A stretch of 64,000 nt of DNA. Origin: Bog-756 sp050014755 (GTDB taxonomy: Bacteria; Actinomycetota; Acidimicrobiia; Acidimicrobiales; RAAP-2). Below, in pieces: positions 19,296 through 27,826 of this stretch. Position numbers and translations under genes: made by a program. The first letter of the stretch is position 1. Each line of letters opens with the position of its first letter. The notes beneath the pieces were generated by a model that worked only from the letters and a program-made list of their open reading frames with translations, made no database searches and was not told the origin of the DNA. The DNA is taken from contig JBEKCS010000010.1 in the NCBI GenBank assembly GCA_050014755.1, positions 6,936-70,935 of the forward strand, written 5' to 3'.

Positions 19296-20975
19296 ATGAC
19301 TGATCGCATCGACCGCCGCTCGTTCCTGGCCAAGGGAGCCGTCGCCGGGGCCGGACTGGCCATCGCCGGCACCTCCGGTGGGCTGCTCGCCGCCTGTGGG
19401 AGCTCCAGTTCCAGCTCGAGCTCGTCGACCACTTCGTCCGGGCAGCGACCCAACGGCATCTCGAACGCCACCCCCAAGCCCGGCGGACAGCTGGTCTTCG
19501 GTGTCGACGCCGAGGAGAAGGGCTTCTCCCCCACCCAGGGGACGTTCGACGAGGTCGGGATCCTCTACGCACGCACGGTGTTCGACACGCTGATGATCCT
19601 CGACATCAACGGCGTCCCCCAGCCCAACCTCGCGGAGTCGGTGGTCCCGGATGCCACCTACACGACGTGGACGATCACCATGCGGCCGAACCTGCTGTTC
19701 CACAACGGAACGCCCTGTGACGCCCAGGCCGTGGCCACCAACTTCAAGCTGCAGATCGCTTCGTTGCTCACCGGCCCTGCGCTCTCGCCGGTCCAGTCGG
19801 TCACCGTCACCAGCCCGCTCGTGGTGACCTTGACCATGTCGTCGCCGTGGGTTCCGTTCGACTACTACCTGTGCGGTGGCATCGGCAGCCAGTTCGCCTT
19901 CATCGCCGAGCCCAACTGGCTGGCCACGGGAAGCCAGACCAACCCGATCGGGACGGGACCGTTCATCTACCAGGAGTGGATACCGGACGACCACTTCACC
20001 GCCACACGCAATCCCCACTACTGGCGTCCCGGCATGCCGTACCTCGACAGCATCACCTACAAGCCGATCCCGGACACCGACCAGATCCTGGCGAGCCTCA
20101 ACTCCGGAGCCGTGGACATCATCCACTCGGACACCGCTTCGGACATCCTGCAGATGCGAAACAACAGGTCGCTCGGCTACTGCGACGACTCGGTGCACGT
20201 GGCCGGCGAGCCGGACATGGGTTGCCTCATCCTCAATCTGTCCAAGCCGCCGTTCGACAACCTCAAGCTCCGCCAGGCGGTGGCCCATGCCACCAGCTCC
20301 CAGCAGTACGTCAACGTGATCGACAACGGTGTCAACTCGACCTCGAACGGCGTGTTCACCCCCTCGTCGCCGTACTACCTGACCGACAACGGCTACCCCG
20401 AGTACAACCTGGCCAAGGCCAAGCAGCTGGTGGCCGAGGTCAAGGCGTCGGGCGCTCCGGTGTCGCTGACTCTCGGGAACACGCCTGACCCCAAGGGAAG
20501 CCAGATCGGCGAGTTCCTCCAGCAGCAGCTGCAGCTGGCCGGCATGACCGTCACGCTCGTCCCGATCCTCCAGGACTCGATCATCAACGTGGCCCTGGCG
20601 GGCAGCTTCGAGGCCCTCACGTGGCGCCAGTTCGGTGCGGTCAACCCCGACCTCAACTACATATTCTGGACGCCGAAGAACGCCGACACCCCGGTGTTCT
20701 GCATCAACATGGCCCGCAACAACGACCCGGCCATGCAGACCGCGCTGATCCAGGGCCGCCAGGCGGCGGACGAAGCGACCCGGGTGGCCGCCTACCAGGA
20801 GGTCAACCGCCTGCTGTCGGCCGACCTCCCCTACATCTGGTACGACCGCACACTGTGGTCGATCGGGGCCCAACCCAATGTGCAGAACTTCAACAATCCG
20901 ACCACGCCGGCCGGCAACAAGGCCTTCGGCATGATCGGCGGGGCGGTCTGGCCCCAGCAGATCTGGCTGTCGTAG
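19296..20975 (+). CDS. Tat-exported ABC peptide-binding lipoprotein (family 5)
   Basis: 559 residues. The N terminus carries a twin-arginine motif DRRSFLAKG, a hydrophobic stretch and a lipobox LLAAC (Cys near residue 36), then a Ser/Thr linker. So it is exported folded and lipid-anchored on the outer face of the membrane. The mature part is a family 5 solute-binding protein (DppA/OppA type): FDTLMILDINGVPQPNLAESV, then IGTGPFIYQEW, NPHYWRPGMPYLDSI and LRQAVAHATSSQQY. The ligand is probably a peptide but is unproven. The start is ATG 19296 with AAAGGGGG upstream. No permease or ATPase genes adjoin, so it is an orphan. A hairpin follows the stop. Confidence 0.92.
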   Translation: MTDRIDRRSFLAKGAVAGAGLAIAGTSGGLLAACGSSSSSSSSSTTSSGQRPNGISNATPKPGGQLVFGVDAEEKGFSPTQGTFDEVGILYARTVFDTLMILDINGVPQPNLAESVVPDATYTTWTITMRPNLLFHNGTPCDAQAVATNFKLQIASLLTGPALSPVQSVTVTSPLVVTLTMSSPWVPFDYYLCGGIGSQFAFIAEPNWLATGSQTNPIGTGPFIYQEWIPDDHFTATRNPHYWRPGMPYLDSITYKPIPDTDQILASLNSGAVDIIHSDTASDILQMRNNRSLGYCDDSVHVAGEPDMGCLILNLSKPPFDNLKLRQAVAHATSSQQYVNVIDNGVNSTSNGVFTPSSPYYLTDNGYPEYNLAKAKQLVAEVKASGAPVSLTLGNTPDPKGSQIGEFLQQQLQLAGMTVTLVPILQDSIINVALAGSFEALTWRQFGAVNPDLNYIFWTPKNADTPVFCINMARNNDPAMQTALIQGRQAADEATRVAAYQEVNRLLSADLPYIWYDRTLWSIGAQPNVQNFNNPTTPAGNKAFGMIGGAVWPQQIWLS

Positions 20976-20998
20976 CTCCGTCCCGACCAACCGTCGAC

Positions 20999-21035
20999 CA
21001 CGACCGTCCTGTCCGCTCGGGACGGGACGGTCGTG
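20999..21035 (+). terminator. Strong hairpin after the binding-protein gene
   Basis: Perfect 11-bp arms CACGACCGTCC/GGACGGTCGTG enclosing a smaller GTCC/GGAC stem. No U-tract follows. It ends only 10 bases before the response-regulator start, so it could act as terminator for the upstream gene and also shape the regulator mRNA 5' end. Confidence 0.6.
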
Positions 21036-21045
21036 TCATGATCGG

Positions 21046-21726
21046 ATGATGAGTCGCATCCTGATCGTCGAGGATGACGAGCGGATCCGGTCCTCGATGC
21101 GCCTGGCCCTGGAGGAAGAGGGCTACACCGTGGACGGTGTGGGCAGCGGCGAGGAGGCGGTGGCCCGCTTCGGGAGCGAGGCCTACGAGCTGGTCCTGAT
21201 CGACCTCATGCTCCCCGGGATCGACGGTTTCGAGGCCTGCCGCGCCCTGCGCCGCCAGTCGACCGTGCCGGTGATCATGGTGACGGCCCGGTCCGACACC
21301 CACGACGTCGTCGCCGGACTCGAGGCTGGAGCGGACGACTACGTGACCAAGCCGTTCGTGGCCAAGGAGCTGGCCGCCCGGATCCGGGCCCTGCTCCGCA
21401 GGTCGCGCCACGACGGTGAAGGGTCGGCCGTCCTCAGCTTCGGCGACGTGGAGATCGAGCCGGATGCGGGCGTCGTCCGCCGGGCCGGGGACGAGGTCCA
21501 CTGCACCCGAACCGAGTTCCGGCTCCTGTGCGAGCTGGCCAACCACCCGGGCAAGGTCCTGACCCGCGAGCAGTTGCTCGAGCGCGTCTGGGGCTACGAC
21601 TACTTCGGCGACGGCCGGCTGGTCGACGTCCATGTGAGGCGCCTGCGCACCAAGGTCGAGCCGGATCCCGCCTCCCCGAGGTTCATCCTCACCGTACGGG
21701 GCATGGGCTACAAGCTGGCGGTCTGA
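21046..21726 (+). CDS. OmpR-family response regulator, MtrA-like
   Basis: 226 residues (225 if the second ATG, 21049, is used). The receiver domain has the acidic pair in VEDDERIR, the phospho-acceptor Asp near residue 53 in LIDLMLPG, and the switch Lys in TKPFVAKELAARIRALLRR. The winged-helix DNA-binding domain ends VWGYDYFGDGRLVDVHVRRLRTK and LTVRGMGYKLAV. The first part of that block resembles MtrA. It is followed three bases later by the kinase gene and then by a GerMN lipoprotein, the order of mtrA-mtrB-lpqB. I call it MtrA-like from sequence style and context; orthology is not proven. Confidence 0.93.
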   Translation: MMSRILIVEDDERIRSSMRLALEEEGYTVDGVGSGEEAVARFGSEAYELVLIDLMLPGIDGFEACRALRRQSTVPVIMVTARSDTHDVVAGLEAGADDYVTKPFVAKELAARIRALLRRSRHDGEGSAVLSFGDVEIEPDAGVVRRAGDEVHCTRTEFRLLCELANHPGKVLTREQLLERVWGYDYFGDGRLVDVHVRRLRTKVEPDPASPRFILTVRGMGYKLAV

Positions 21727-21729
21727 CCG

Positions 21730-23307
21730 GTGGTCTCCGCCTACGCCGACCCCGGACCCCGAGGCGGCACTGCGGCGGAAGAGGCCGTCCGCCACGACGC
21801 GCCGTCGGGGACCCTGCGCACCCGGGGGACCCGACTGTCCGGTCGGCTCGGTCTGCGGGCCCGGGTCACCCTCACCTTCGCCATCGGTGCATTCGGGCTA
21901 TCCACCCTCATGGCCGGGATCACCTACTTCACCGCCAGACAGACGTTCCTCAGCGATCGTCAGTCGGCGGACCAGCACCAGGCCTTCGCCAACGCCGCGC
22001 TGGTCCAGAACGCCCTGCGCTCACCGGTCACGCAGGTCAACCAGCTCATCGAGTCGGTGGACACGCTCCCCGGGTCACGATCCGTGCTGCGCACCGGCGG
22101 TCAGTGGTATGCCACGTCGATCTCGGTGGGACAGAGCGCCATCCCCGGCGGGGAGCGGAACCTCGTCCTGTCCGGTACCCCGGCGTCCCAGCTGTTCACT
22201 CTGGCCGGCACTCCCCAACTGGTCATCGGTGTGCCCCTGCCCGCCGTGCACAGTGCCTACTTCGAGGTGTTCTCCCTCGACGAGCTGGCCGGCACGCTGC
22301 GGGCACTGGCCTACGCTCTGGCCGCCGCGGCACTGGTCACCACCATCGCCGGAGCCGCGGTCGGGCGATGGGCCAGCTCCCGGGCCCTGCGCCCGCTCGC
22401 AGCGCTGACCGGTGCCGCCGTGGCCATCGCCGGTGGGCAGCTCGACACCCGGGTCGACGCCGGTGACGACGCCGATCTGGAGGAGCTGGCCGCCGCGTTC
22501 AACCGGATGACGGCGAACCTCCAGGACAGGATCGAGCGCGAGGCCCGGTTCACCTCGGACGTGAGCCACGAGCTGCGCTCGCCGCTGACCACGCTGACCG
22601 CCACGGTCTCGGTGCTCGAGAGCCACCGCAGCCAGCTGGCCCCTCGGGCCCAGAGCGCGCTCGACCTGCTCGACGGCGACCTCCGACGGTTCACCCGGAT
22701 GGTCGACGACCTCCTCGAGATCTCCCGGTTCGACTCCGGCTCCGCCGAGCTGTCGCTCGACGAAGTCGATCCCGGCGAGCTGGTGCGACGGGCGGTCGCC
22801 GCCGCCGCGCCGGTCGACGACGACGGCGTGCGCGGCACCGTCCCCTTCCCGGTCCTGGTCGGCCCCGGGGTCGACGGGCTCCGGTTGCGGGTGGACAAGC
22901 GCCGTTTCGAGCGGGTCATGACCAACCTCATGGAGAACGCATCCCTCTACGCGGGCGGCGTCGTCCGGGTCCTGGTCGAGCGCCAGCCGCCGCTCCTCGC
23001 CGAGAGCCCGTTTCCGGCGCTGGCCATCCGCGTCGTGGTCGAGGACAGCGGGCCCGGGGTGCCCGCCGCCGAGCGGGACCATCTCTTCGAACGCTTCTAT
23101 CGGGGCGGCCGGGCCGGGCAGCGGGCGTCGAGCCAGGGGACCGGACTCGGGCTGTCGCTGGTGGCCGAGCACGTCCGACTCCACGGTGGACGGGTGTGGA
23201 GCGAGGACGCACCCGGCGGGGGAACCCGGTTCGTCGTGGAGCTCCCCCTCCACCCGTCCGGGGACGCCGTGGCGGATTCCACCCTCGACCAGGGAGAGCG
23301 GGCATGA
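21730..23307 (+). CDS. Sensor histidine kinase, MtrB-like
   Basis: 525 residues. One membrane segment at about 46-66, an extracytoplasmic sensor region of about 130 residues, and a second membrane segment near 200-222. A HAMP domain follows (LRPLAALTGAAVAIAGG to LAAAFNRMTANLQDRI), then HisKA with the phosphorylated His near residue 280 (SHELRSPLTTL). The ATPase domain has N box NLMENASLYAGG, G1 DSGPGVP and G2 GTGLGLSL. The start is GTG 21730, three bases after the regulator stop; no Shine-Dalgarno is seen. The stop overlaps the next gene as ATGA. Confidence 0.94.
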   Translation: MVSAYADPGPRGGTAAEEAVRHDAPSGTLRTRGTRLSGRLGLRARVTLTFAIGAFGLSTLMAGITYFTARQTFLSDRQSADQHQAFANAALVQNALRSPVTQVNQLIESVDTLPGSRSVLRTGGQWYATSISVGQSAIPGGERNLVLSGTPASQLFTLAGTPQLVIGVPLPAVHSAYFEVFSLDELAGTLRALAYALAAAALVTTIAGAAVGRWASSRALRPLAALTGAAVAIAGGQLDTRVDAGDDADLEELAAAFNRMTANLQDRIEREARFTSDVSHELRSPLTTLTATVSVLESHRSQLAPRAQSALDLLDGDLRRFTRMVDDLLEISRFDSGSAELSLDEVDPGELVRRAVAAAAPVDDDGVRGTVPFPVLVGPGVDGLRLRVDKRRFERVMTNLMENASLYAGGVVRVLVERQPPLLAESPFPALAIRVVVEDSGPGVPAAERDHLFERFYRGGRAGQRASSQGTGLGLSLVAEHVRLHGGRVWSEDAPGGGTRFVVELPLHPSGDAVADSTLDQGERA

Positions 23308-23906
23308 CCGGCGCGGCCCGCCGTCGGATCGCCGCCGTCGCCGTCATGGGCGCCGTCCTGTCCACGACGGCCTGCGGCATTCCGACCGCGACCGGGCCGA
23401 CCGCCATCGCCAAGTCCGCCGTCCCCTACCACCTGCTCGGACCTCCGACCACGAACTCCTCGGTCCCCGGGACTGCGCCGGAAGTGGGAGTTTCCGAGCA
23501 GATCTTCCTGGTGGCACCCAGTGGTCACCTGGTGGCTGCCGATCGCGAGGTTGCCGTCCCGGCCGCCCTCAGCCAGGTCCTCGGCGCGCTGCTGGCCGGT
23601 CCCACGGCGACGGAATCGGCGTCCGGGGTCCAGTCGTACCTCAGCGGTGCCGGCGTCGACGTGACCGCCACCCAGGCCGGCGGGGTGGCCACCGTCCGCT
23701 TCTCCGCCGACCCGATCCAGGTGGTGGGGCCCGACCAGACCATGGCCATCGCCCAGGTCGTGTACACGGTCACCCAGCAACCGGGCATCACCGGCGTCGA
23801 CTTCGAGATCGCCGGCAAGGCCGTCGAGGTCCCGACCGCGGCCGGCGTCCAGGTGCCGGGGCCGGTGGGGCGGTCCGACTACGTCCCTCAGGCGCCGCTC
23901 CCTTGA
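23304..23906 (+). CDS. GerMN-domain lipoprotein, short LpqB-like
   Basis: 200 residues. A basic N terminus, a hydrophobic stretch and a probable lipid-modified Cys at residue 24 (STTACGIPTA) indicate a lipoprotein. The rest matches the GerMN fold: SEQIFLVAPSGHLVAADRE, a helix AALSQVLGALLAGPTATE, then SYLSGAGVDVTATQAGG and VRFSADPIQVVGPDQTMAIAQ. LpqB proteins beside MtrAB carry GerMN plus a C-terminal propeller and reach nearly 600 residues; here only the GerMN part exists and the frame ends cleanly. The start ATG overlaps the kinase stop. It converges on rsfS with 13 bases between. Confidence 0.85.
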   Translation: MTGAARRRIAAVAVMGAVLSTTACGIPTATGPTAIAKSAVPYHLLGPPTTNSSVPGTAPEVGVSEQIFLVAPSGHLVAADREVAVPAALSQVLGALLAGPTATESASGVQSYLSGAGVDVTATQAGGVATVRFSADPIQVVGPDQTMAIAQVVYTVTQQPGITGVDFEIAGKAVEVPTAAGVQVPGPVGRSDYVPQAPLP

Positions 23907-23919
23907 TGGGGGGGCCCAC

Positions 23920-24321
23920 TCAGGCGGAGGCGGCCACCGCCCAGGCCACCCGGGGCGCCTCGTTCCACAGGTGCTCGAGGTCGTAGAAGGAGCGTGCCTC
24001 GTCCATGAACACATGGACGAGGAAGTCGCCGTAGTCCATCAACACCCAGTAGGCGTCGGCCAGACCCTCGATCCCCAGGGGTGAACGACCGCAGTCCAGT
24101 TTCACCTGCCGCTCGACCTCGTCCACGATCGTCTTGACCTGCCGCTGGTTGCGGCCGTTGGTCACGACGAAGGCGTCGGTCACCCCCAGGAGGTCACCCA
24201 TGGCGAGGATGACGGTCTCCTCCCCGGACTTGGCATCCGCGGCGCGTGCGGCCACGAGGCACTCGTCGGGGATGTCGATCACGGACGAGCGTGCGACGGG
24301 GGCGGGGTCGGTGGTGGTCAA
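23920..24321 (-). CDS. rsfS: Ribosomal silencing factor RsfS
   Basis: 133 residues. RsfS binds L14 and blocks 30S-50S joining when nutrients are short. The family pattern is clear: ARAADAKSGEETVILAMGD, VTDAFVVTNGRNQRQVKTI, GIEGLADAYWVLMDYGDFLVHVF, and FYDLEHLWNEAP. The start is TTG 24321, which overlaps the preceding stop as TTGA; no ATG is available near the N terminus. Last gene of the oxidoreductase-nadD-membrane protein-rsfS transcript. Confidence 0.95.
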   Translation of the reverse strand: MTTTDPAPVARSSVIDIPDECLVAARAADAKSGEETVILAMGDLLGVTDAFVVTNGRNQRQVKTIVDEVERQVKLDCGRSPLGIEGLADAYWVLMDYGDFLVHVFMDEARSFYDLEHLWNEAPRVAWAVAASA

Positions 24322-24707
24322 CGTGTGCCTCCTTCTGGCGCCGCGGCGCCAAGGGACGGTGCGGGCGACAGCACGGTGCTGTCGGCCTGGGATCCTGCGG
24401 TTGGGGTGAGGGCGGACGGACTCGGATGCACCGAGGAGGCGATGGCACCGACCGACGGCAACGGTGGAGCCGGTCGGTAGCGGGCGAGCGTCACCACCAC
24501 GATGGTAAGGGCCAGACAGACGGCGACGAACGCGGCACAGATCCAGGTGGTGCGCCGCCGCCTGCGTCGCGCCTCGCGCAGGGCCCGCCTGCCGTCTGCA
24601 GCCTCCTGCGATGTTGTCACCTGGACGTCAGATGGACCGGGAGGGGGAGGGACCTGCGGCGCCGTGGTGAGTCTCGACTCCTCGGTGGGGGTCAGCCGCA
24701 CAGTCAT
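24318..24707 (-). CDS. Small single-pass membrane protein between nadD and rsfS
   Basis: 129 residues, not recognised by sequence. About 50 polar residues are followed by a very basic stretch (REARRRRRRTTW) and one membrane segment (ICAAFVAVCLALTIVVVTL, about 57-75), then a Ser/Pro/Ala-rich outer tail of about 50 residues. The orientation should be N-in by the positive-inside rule. In many actinobacteria this slot between nadD and rsfS holds a LytR-C-terminal-domain protein; that domain is not visible here, so the relation is by position only. Start ATGA and stop TTGA overlaps link it tightly to both neighbours. Confidence 0.75.
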   Translation of the reverse strand: MTVRLTPTEESRLTTAPQVPPPPGPSDVQVTTSQEAADGRRALREARRRRRRTTWICAAFVAVCLALTIVVVTLARYRPAPPLPSVGAIASSVHPSPSALTPTAGSQADSTVLSPAPSLGAAAPEGGTR

Positions 24708-25300
24708 CTCCCTGTAGCGTACAGACCCCGCTCGGCAATGCAACGGATGACGGCGTCGGGCACCGCCCCCTCGACCGAATCCCCGGACTCGAGCCGGGAT
24801 CGCAGGTCCGTACTCGACACGTCGACCGGTCCCACCGGGACCCGGACCGACCGCCACCCGGCAGGCGGGTCGGCTGCAGGCGCTCCCGGCCGGTCGACGA
24901 CGGCCAGGGTGACCAGCCGGCGGAGCGCCTCGTGCTCGTGCCAGGTGTCGAGCGCGGCCGCCACGTCGGCGCCCACCACCACCACGACCTCGGCGTCCGG
25001 CTCGTGGGACAGGACCGTGCGGACGGTGTCGACCGTGTACGACGGCCCGCCACGGTCGATCTCGATCCGGGACGGCTCGAGTCCCGGCCGGTCGGCCAGC
25101 GCCGCGGCGACCATCGCATAGCGGTCCTCGGCCGGGGTGACCGGCCGGTCCTGCTTCTGCCACGGCTGGTTGGCCACGACCACCAGCATCCGGTCGAGCC
25201 CCAGCGCGTCGCGGACCGACTCCGCCACCTGGACGTGGCCCCGGTGGATCGGATCGAAGGTCCCGCCGAACACGCCGATCCGCTGACCGGTGCCGGTCAC
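24704..25300 (-). CDS. nadD: Nicotinate-nucleotide adenylyltransferase
   Basis: 198 residues, normal length. NadD makes deamido-NAD from NaMN and ATP. The nucleotidyltransferase motif GGTFDPIHRGHV is at the N terminus. Later motifs include QPWQKQ, RGGPSYTVDTV, VVVGADVAAALDTWHEHEAL and the C-terminal VSSTDLRSRL (S-S-T-x-x-R motif). The start is at 25300, one base after the upstream oxidoreductase stop. The stop overlaps the next gene as ATGA. Confidence 0.96.
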   Translation of the reverse strand: MTGTGQRIGVFGGTFDPIHRGHVQVAESVRDALGLDRMLVVVANQPWQKQDRPVTPAEDRYAMVAAALADRPGLEPSRIEIDRGGPSYTVDTVRTVLSHEPDAEVVVVVGADVAAALDTWHEHEALRRLVTLAVVDRPGAPAADPPAGWRSVRVPVGPVDVSSTDLRSRLESGDSVEGAVPDAVIRCIAERGLYATGR

Positions 25301-25301
25301 C

Positions 25302-26231
25302 TCAGGTTCCCGCGAGCGCCGCCACGACGGGAGCGAAGGCCTCCATCTCGGCCTCGTGCACGACGACGTACGAGAAGCCGAACCGCTCCCGTCGCTCGAC
25401 CAGGCGTTCGACGATCTGCTCGACGGTTCCGATCAGGGCGATTGGCGAGCCGTCGACCTGTTCGGCGGTCACACCCATCATCTGGGCCAGACGGTCCAGG
25501 GCGTCCGCGCGGTCGGGAACGACCTGGACGAGGAAGGTCAGCACCTGCAGCTCGAGATCGTCGAACCGCTCCCCCGCCGCCTCACGGATCCAGCCGATCC
25601 GCTCCTCGTAGTACTCGGCGGTCGTCGTTTCGAGAACCTCGGGACCCACGTAGCCGGCGGCCAGGCTCGGGTTGACCCCCACGATGTCCGCCTCCCGGGC
25701 GGCGATGCCGAGTACCCGCCTCCCCCCGCCACCGATGATGATCGGCGGGTGCGGCCTCCGGTACGGCAAGGGTGCGCCGATGGCGTCGGTGATCCGGTAG
25801 TGCTGGCCCTCGAAGGTGGCCGCACCCGTGGACCACAGCGACTTCATGATGGCCAGGCTCTCCGCCATCCGGGAGATGCGCTCGCCGGGCGGGTCGTGGG
25901 CCATGCCCGACCGCTCGTAGTCGGCGGTCATCCAACCGGCCCCGAGCCCGAACTCCACCCGGCCCTCGGACACCAGGTCGAGGGTGGCGATCTCCTTGGC
26001 CAGGACGATCGGATGGCGGTAGTCGTTGCCGAACACCAGTGAGCCCACCCGCAGCTCGGTGGTCGCCTCGGTCGCCACGGTCATGGCCACCAGCGGGCCG
26101 AACTGGTCCTCGAAGTGGTCGGGGATGAACAACGTGGAGTATCCGAGGCTCTCGATCGTGCGGGCCAGGTCCCTCCACGCCGTACCGGACGAGGCAGAGG
26201 ACAGCTGGACACCGAATCGGAAGGGGGTCAT
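25302..26231 (-). CDS. F420-dependent LLM-class oxidoreductase (TIGR03621-like)
   Basis: 309 residues. Luciferase-like monooxygenase fold: FRFGVQLSSASSGTAWRDLAR, GYSTLFIPDHFEDQFGPLVAM, VEFGLGAGWMTADYE, and PPIIIGGGGRRVLGIAAREADIVG. The overall pattern matches the F420-dependent subfamily common in actinobacteria; the substrate cannot be told. ATG 26231 has TAGGCT exactly 6 bases upstream and no Shine-Dalgarno, so a leaderless mRNA is likely. It heads a transcript continuing into nadD. Confidence 0.88.
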   Translation of the reverse strand: MTPFRFGVQLSSASSGTAWRDLARTIESLGYSTLFIPDHFEDQFGPLVAMTVATEATTELRVGSLVFGNDYRHPIVLAKEIATLDLVSEGRVEFGLGAGWMTADYERSGMAHDPPGERISRMAESLAIMKSLWSTGAATFEGQHYRITDAIGAPLPYRRPHPPIIIGGGGRRVLGIAAREADIVGVNPSLAAGYVGPEVLETTTAEYYEERIGWIREAAGERFDDLELQVLTFLVQVVPDRADALDRLAQMMGVTAEQVDGSPIALIGTVEQIVERLVERRERFGFSYVVVHEAEMEAFAPVVAALAGT

Positions 26232-26237
26232 GTACCG

Positions 26238-26243
26238 AGCCTA
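26238..26243 (-). promoter_or_regulatory. -10 box for the leaderless LLM-nadD transcript
   Basis: TAGGCT, 6 bases before the ATG at 26231. Lies where the -35 contact of the opposing aroG promoter would be. Confidence 0.6.
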
Positions 26244-26256
26244 GAGCCAGAGGCTT

Positions 26257-26262
26257 TACGCT
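26257..26262 (+). promoter_or_regulatory. -10 box for leaderless aroG
   Basis: TACGCT, 6 bases before the GTG at 26269. Lies where the -35 contact of the opposing LLM promoter would be. Confidence 0.6.
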
Positions 26263-26268
26263 GTGGGG

Positions 26269-27639
26269 GTGGAACCTGCGACCCCGAACTCCGACGCGCC
26301 CTCCACCTGGAGCCCGGACTCGTGGCGAGCGCGGCCCGCGGCCCAGCAGCCGACATGGCCCGACGAGGCCGCCCTCAAACAGGTCCACGCCCGACTGAGC
26401 AGCCTCCCGCCACTGGTCTTCGCCGGCGAAGCCCGTCATCTGACCAGGGCCCTCGGCCAGGCGGCCAACGGTCGTGCCTTCGTGCTCCAGGCCGGGGACT
26501 GTGCCGAGTCGTTCACCGAGTTCACCGCCGACGGCATCCGCGACAAGCTCAAGATCATCCTCCAGATGGCCGTCGTCCTCACGTACGGCGCCGGTCTGCC
26601 CGTCGTCAAGGTGGGGAGGATCGCCGGTCAGTTCGCCAAGCCGCGCAGCTCTCCCACCGAGCAGGTGGGCGACCAGATCATCGACTCGTTCCGCGGGCAC
26701 ATGGTCAACGACGACCTGCCCGAGCGGAGCGCGCGAGTCCCCGACCCCGGCCGACTGGTCACCGCGTACGAGCAGTCGGTGGCCACGCTCAACCTCCTGC
26801 GGGCCTTCACCAAGGGGGGCTTCGCCGACCTGAGCCAGATCCACGCGTGGAACCAGCAGTTCGTGGCGAGCACCACCGAAGGCCGCCGCTTCGAGGACAT
26901 CGCCGAGGGGATCGACCGGGCCCTGCGGTTCATGGACGCCTGCGGCATCAACCTCTCGGACGAGAGCACCCTCCACCAGGTGGACTTCTGGACGAGCCAC
27001 GAGGCCCTGATCCTGGAGTACGAGGAGGCCCTGACACGGCGCGACTCGCTGACCGACGACTGGTACGACTGCTCGGCCCACATGTTGTGGGTGGGCGAAC
27101 GCACCCGCCAGCCGGAAGGAGCCCACCTGGAGTTCCTCGCCGGCATCCACAATCCGGTGGGCTCGAAGGTCGGTCCCTCGGCCGACGCCGACGACGTGGT
27201 GGCGATCTGCGAGCGGCTCAACCCGAACCGGGTCCCCGGGCGGCTCACCCTCATCACCCGGTTCGGTGTCGATGCCATCGACGACCGCCTACCCGGGATG
27301 CTCCGTGCCGTGACCGACTCCGGTCATCCCGTGGTGTGGATGTGCGACCCCATGCACGGCAACACGTTCACCGCCGAAGGGGGTCAGAAGACCCGCCGAT
27401 TCGACGACATCGTCAGCGAGTTGCAGAGCTTCTTCCGCATCCACCGGGAGATCGGGACCTGGCCCGGCGGGGTCCACGTCGAGCTCACCGGCGACGACGT
27501 GACCGAGTGCCTGGGTGGGTTCGAGGACATCGTCGAGGGCCAGCTGAGCCAGCGCTACACCACCACCTGCGATCCCCGGTTGAACGGCCGCCAGGCGCTG
27601 GACCTGGCCTTCCGGATCGCCGAGCTGCTCCGCAACTGA
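26269..27639 (+). CDS. aroG: 3-deoxy-7-phosphoheptulonate synthase, class II
   Basis: 456 residues. Catalyses PEP plus erythrose 4-phosphate to DAHP, the first step of the shikimate pathway. It is the class II (plant/actinobacterial) form: QPTWPDEAALKQV, VLQAGDCAESF (conserved metal-ligand Cys), GRIAGQFAKPRS, GINLSDESTLHQVDFWTSHEAL, HNPVGSKVGP, and WMCDPMHGNTF. GTG 26269 is chosen over GTG 26263 because TACGCT lies exactly 6 bases before it. Conserved sequence begins only at about residue 25, so the start is not decisive for function. Confidence 0.96.
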   Translation: MEPATPNSDAPSTWSPDSWRARPAAQQPTWPDEAALKQVHARLSSLPPLVFAGEARHLTRALGQAANGRAFVLQAGDCAESFTEFTADGIRDKLKIILQMAVVLTYGAGLPVVKVGRIAGQFAKPRSSPTEQVGDQIIDSFRGHMVNDDLPERSARVPDPGRLVTAYEQSVATLNLLRAFTKGGFADLSQIHAWNQQFVASTTEGRRFEDIAEGIDRALRFMDACGINLSDESTLHQVDFWTSHEALILEYEEALTRRDSLTDDWYDCSAHMLWVGERTRQPEGAHLEFLAGIHNPVGSKVGPSADADDVVAICERLNPNRVPGRLTLITRFGVDAIDDRLPGMLRAVTDSGHPVVWMCDPMHGNTFTAEGGQKTRRFDDIVSELQSFFRIHREIGTWPGGVHVELTGDDVTECLGGFEDIVEGQLSQRYTTTCDPRLNGRQALDLAFRIAELLRN

Positions 27640-27826
27640 GCCCGTCCGGGCCGGATTACCGCCCGGAGCCATACGGAACCCCAGGTCCCGACCGGGTGTT
27701 GCTTCGCGCTCCCACCGCATCCACAATGGATCCGGACTCAGGATCGCCGTCCCCGGTGTCGATGTGGTGAAAGGCGGCCGACCGCCGACGACCCGATCCG
27801 ATCCGATCATTGGAGGCACCCGACCG

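Noticed and set aside
27640..27826. Riboswitch (such as the c-di-AMP type often found before wall hydrolases) upstream of the propeller protein
   Set aside because: I could not find the conserved core motifs; only short GC hairpins are visible.
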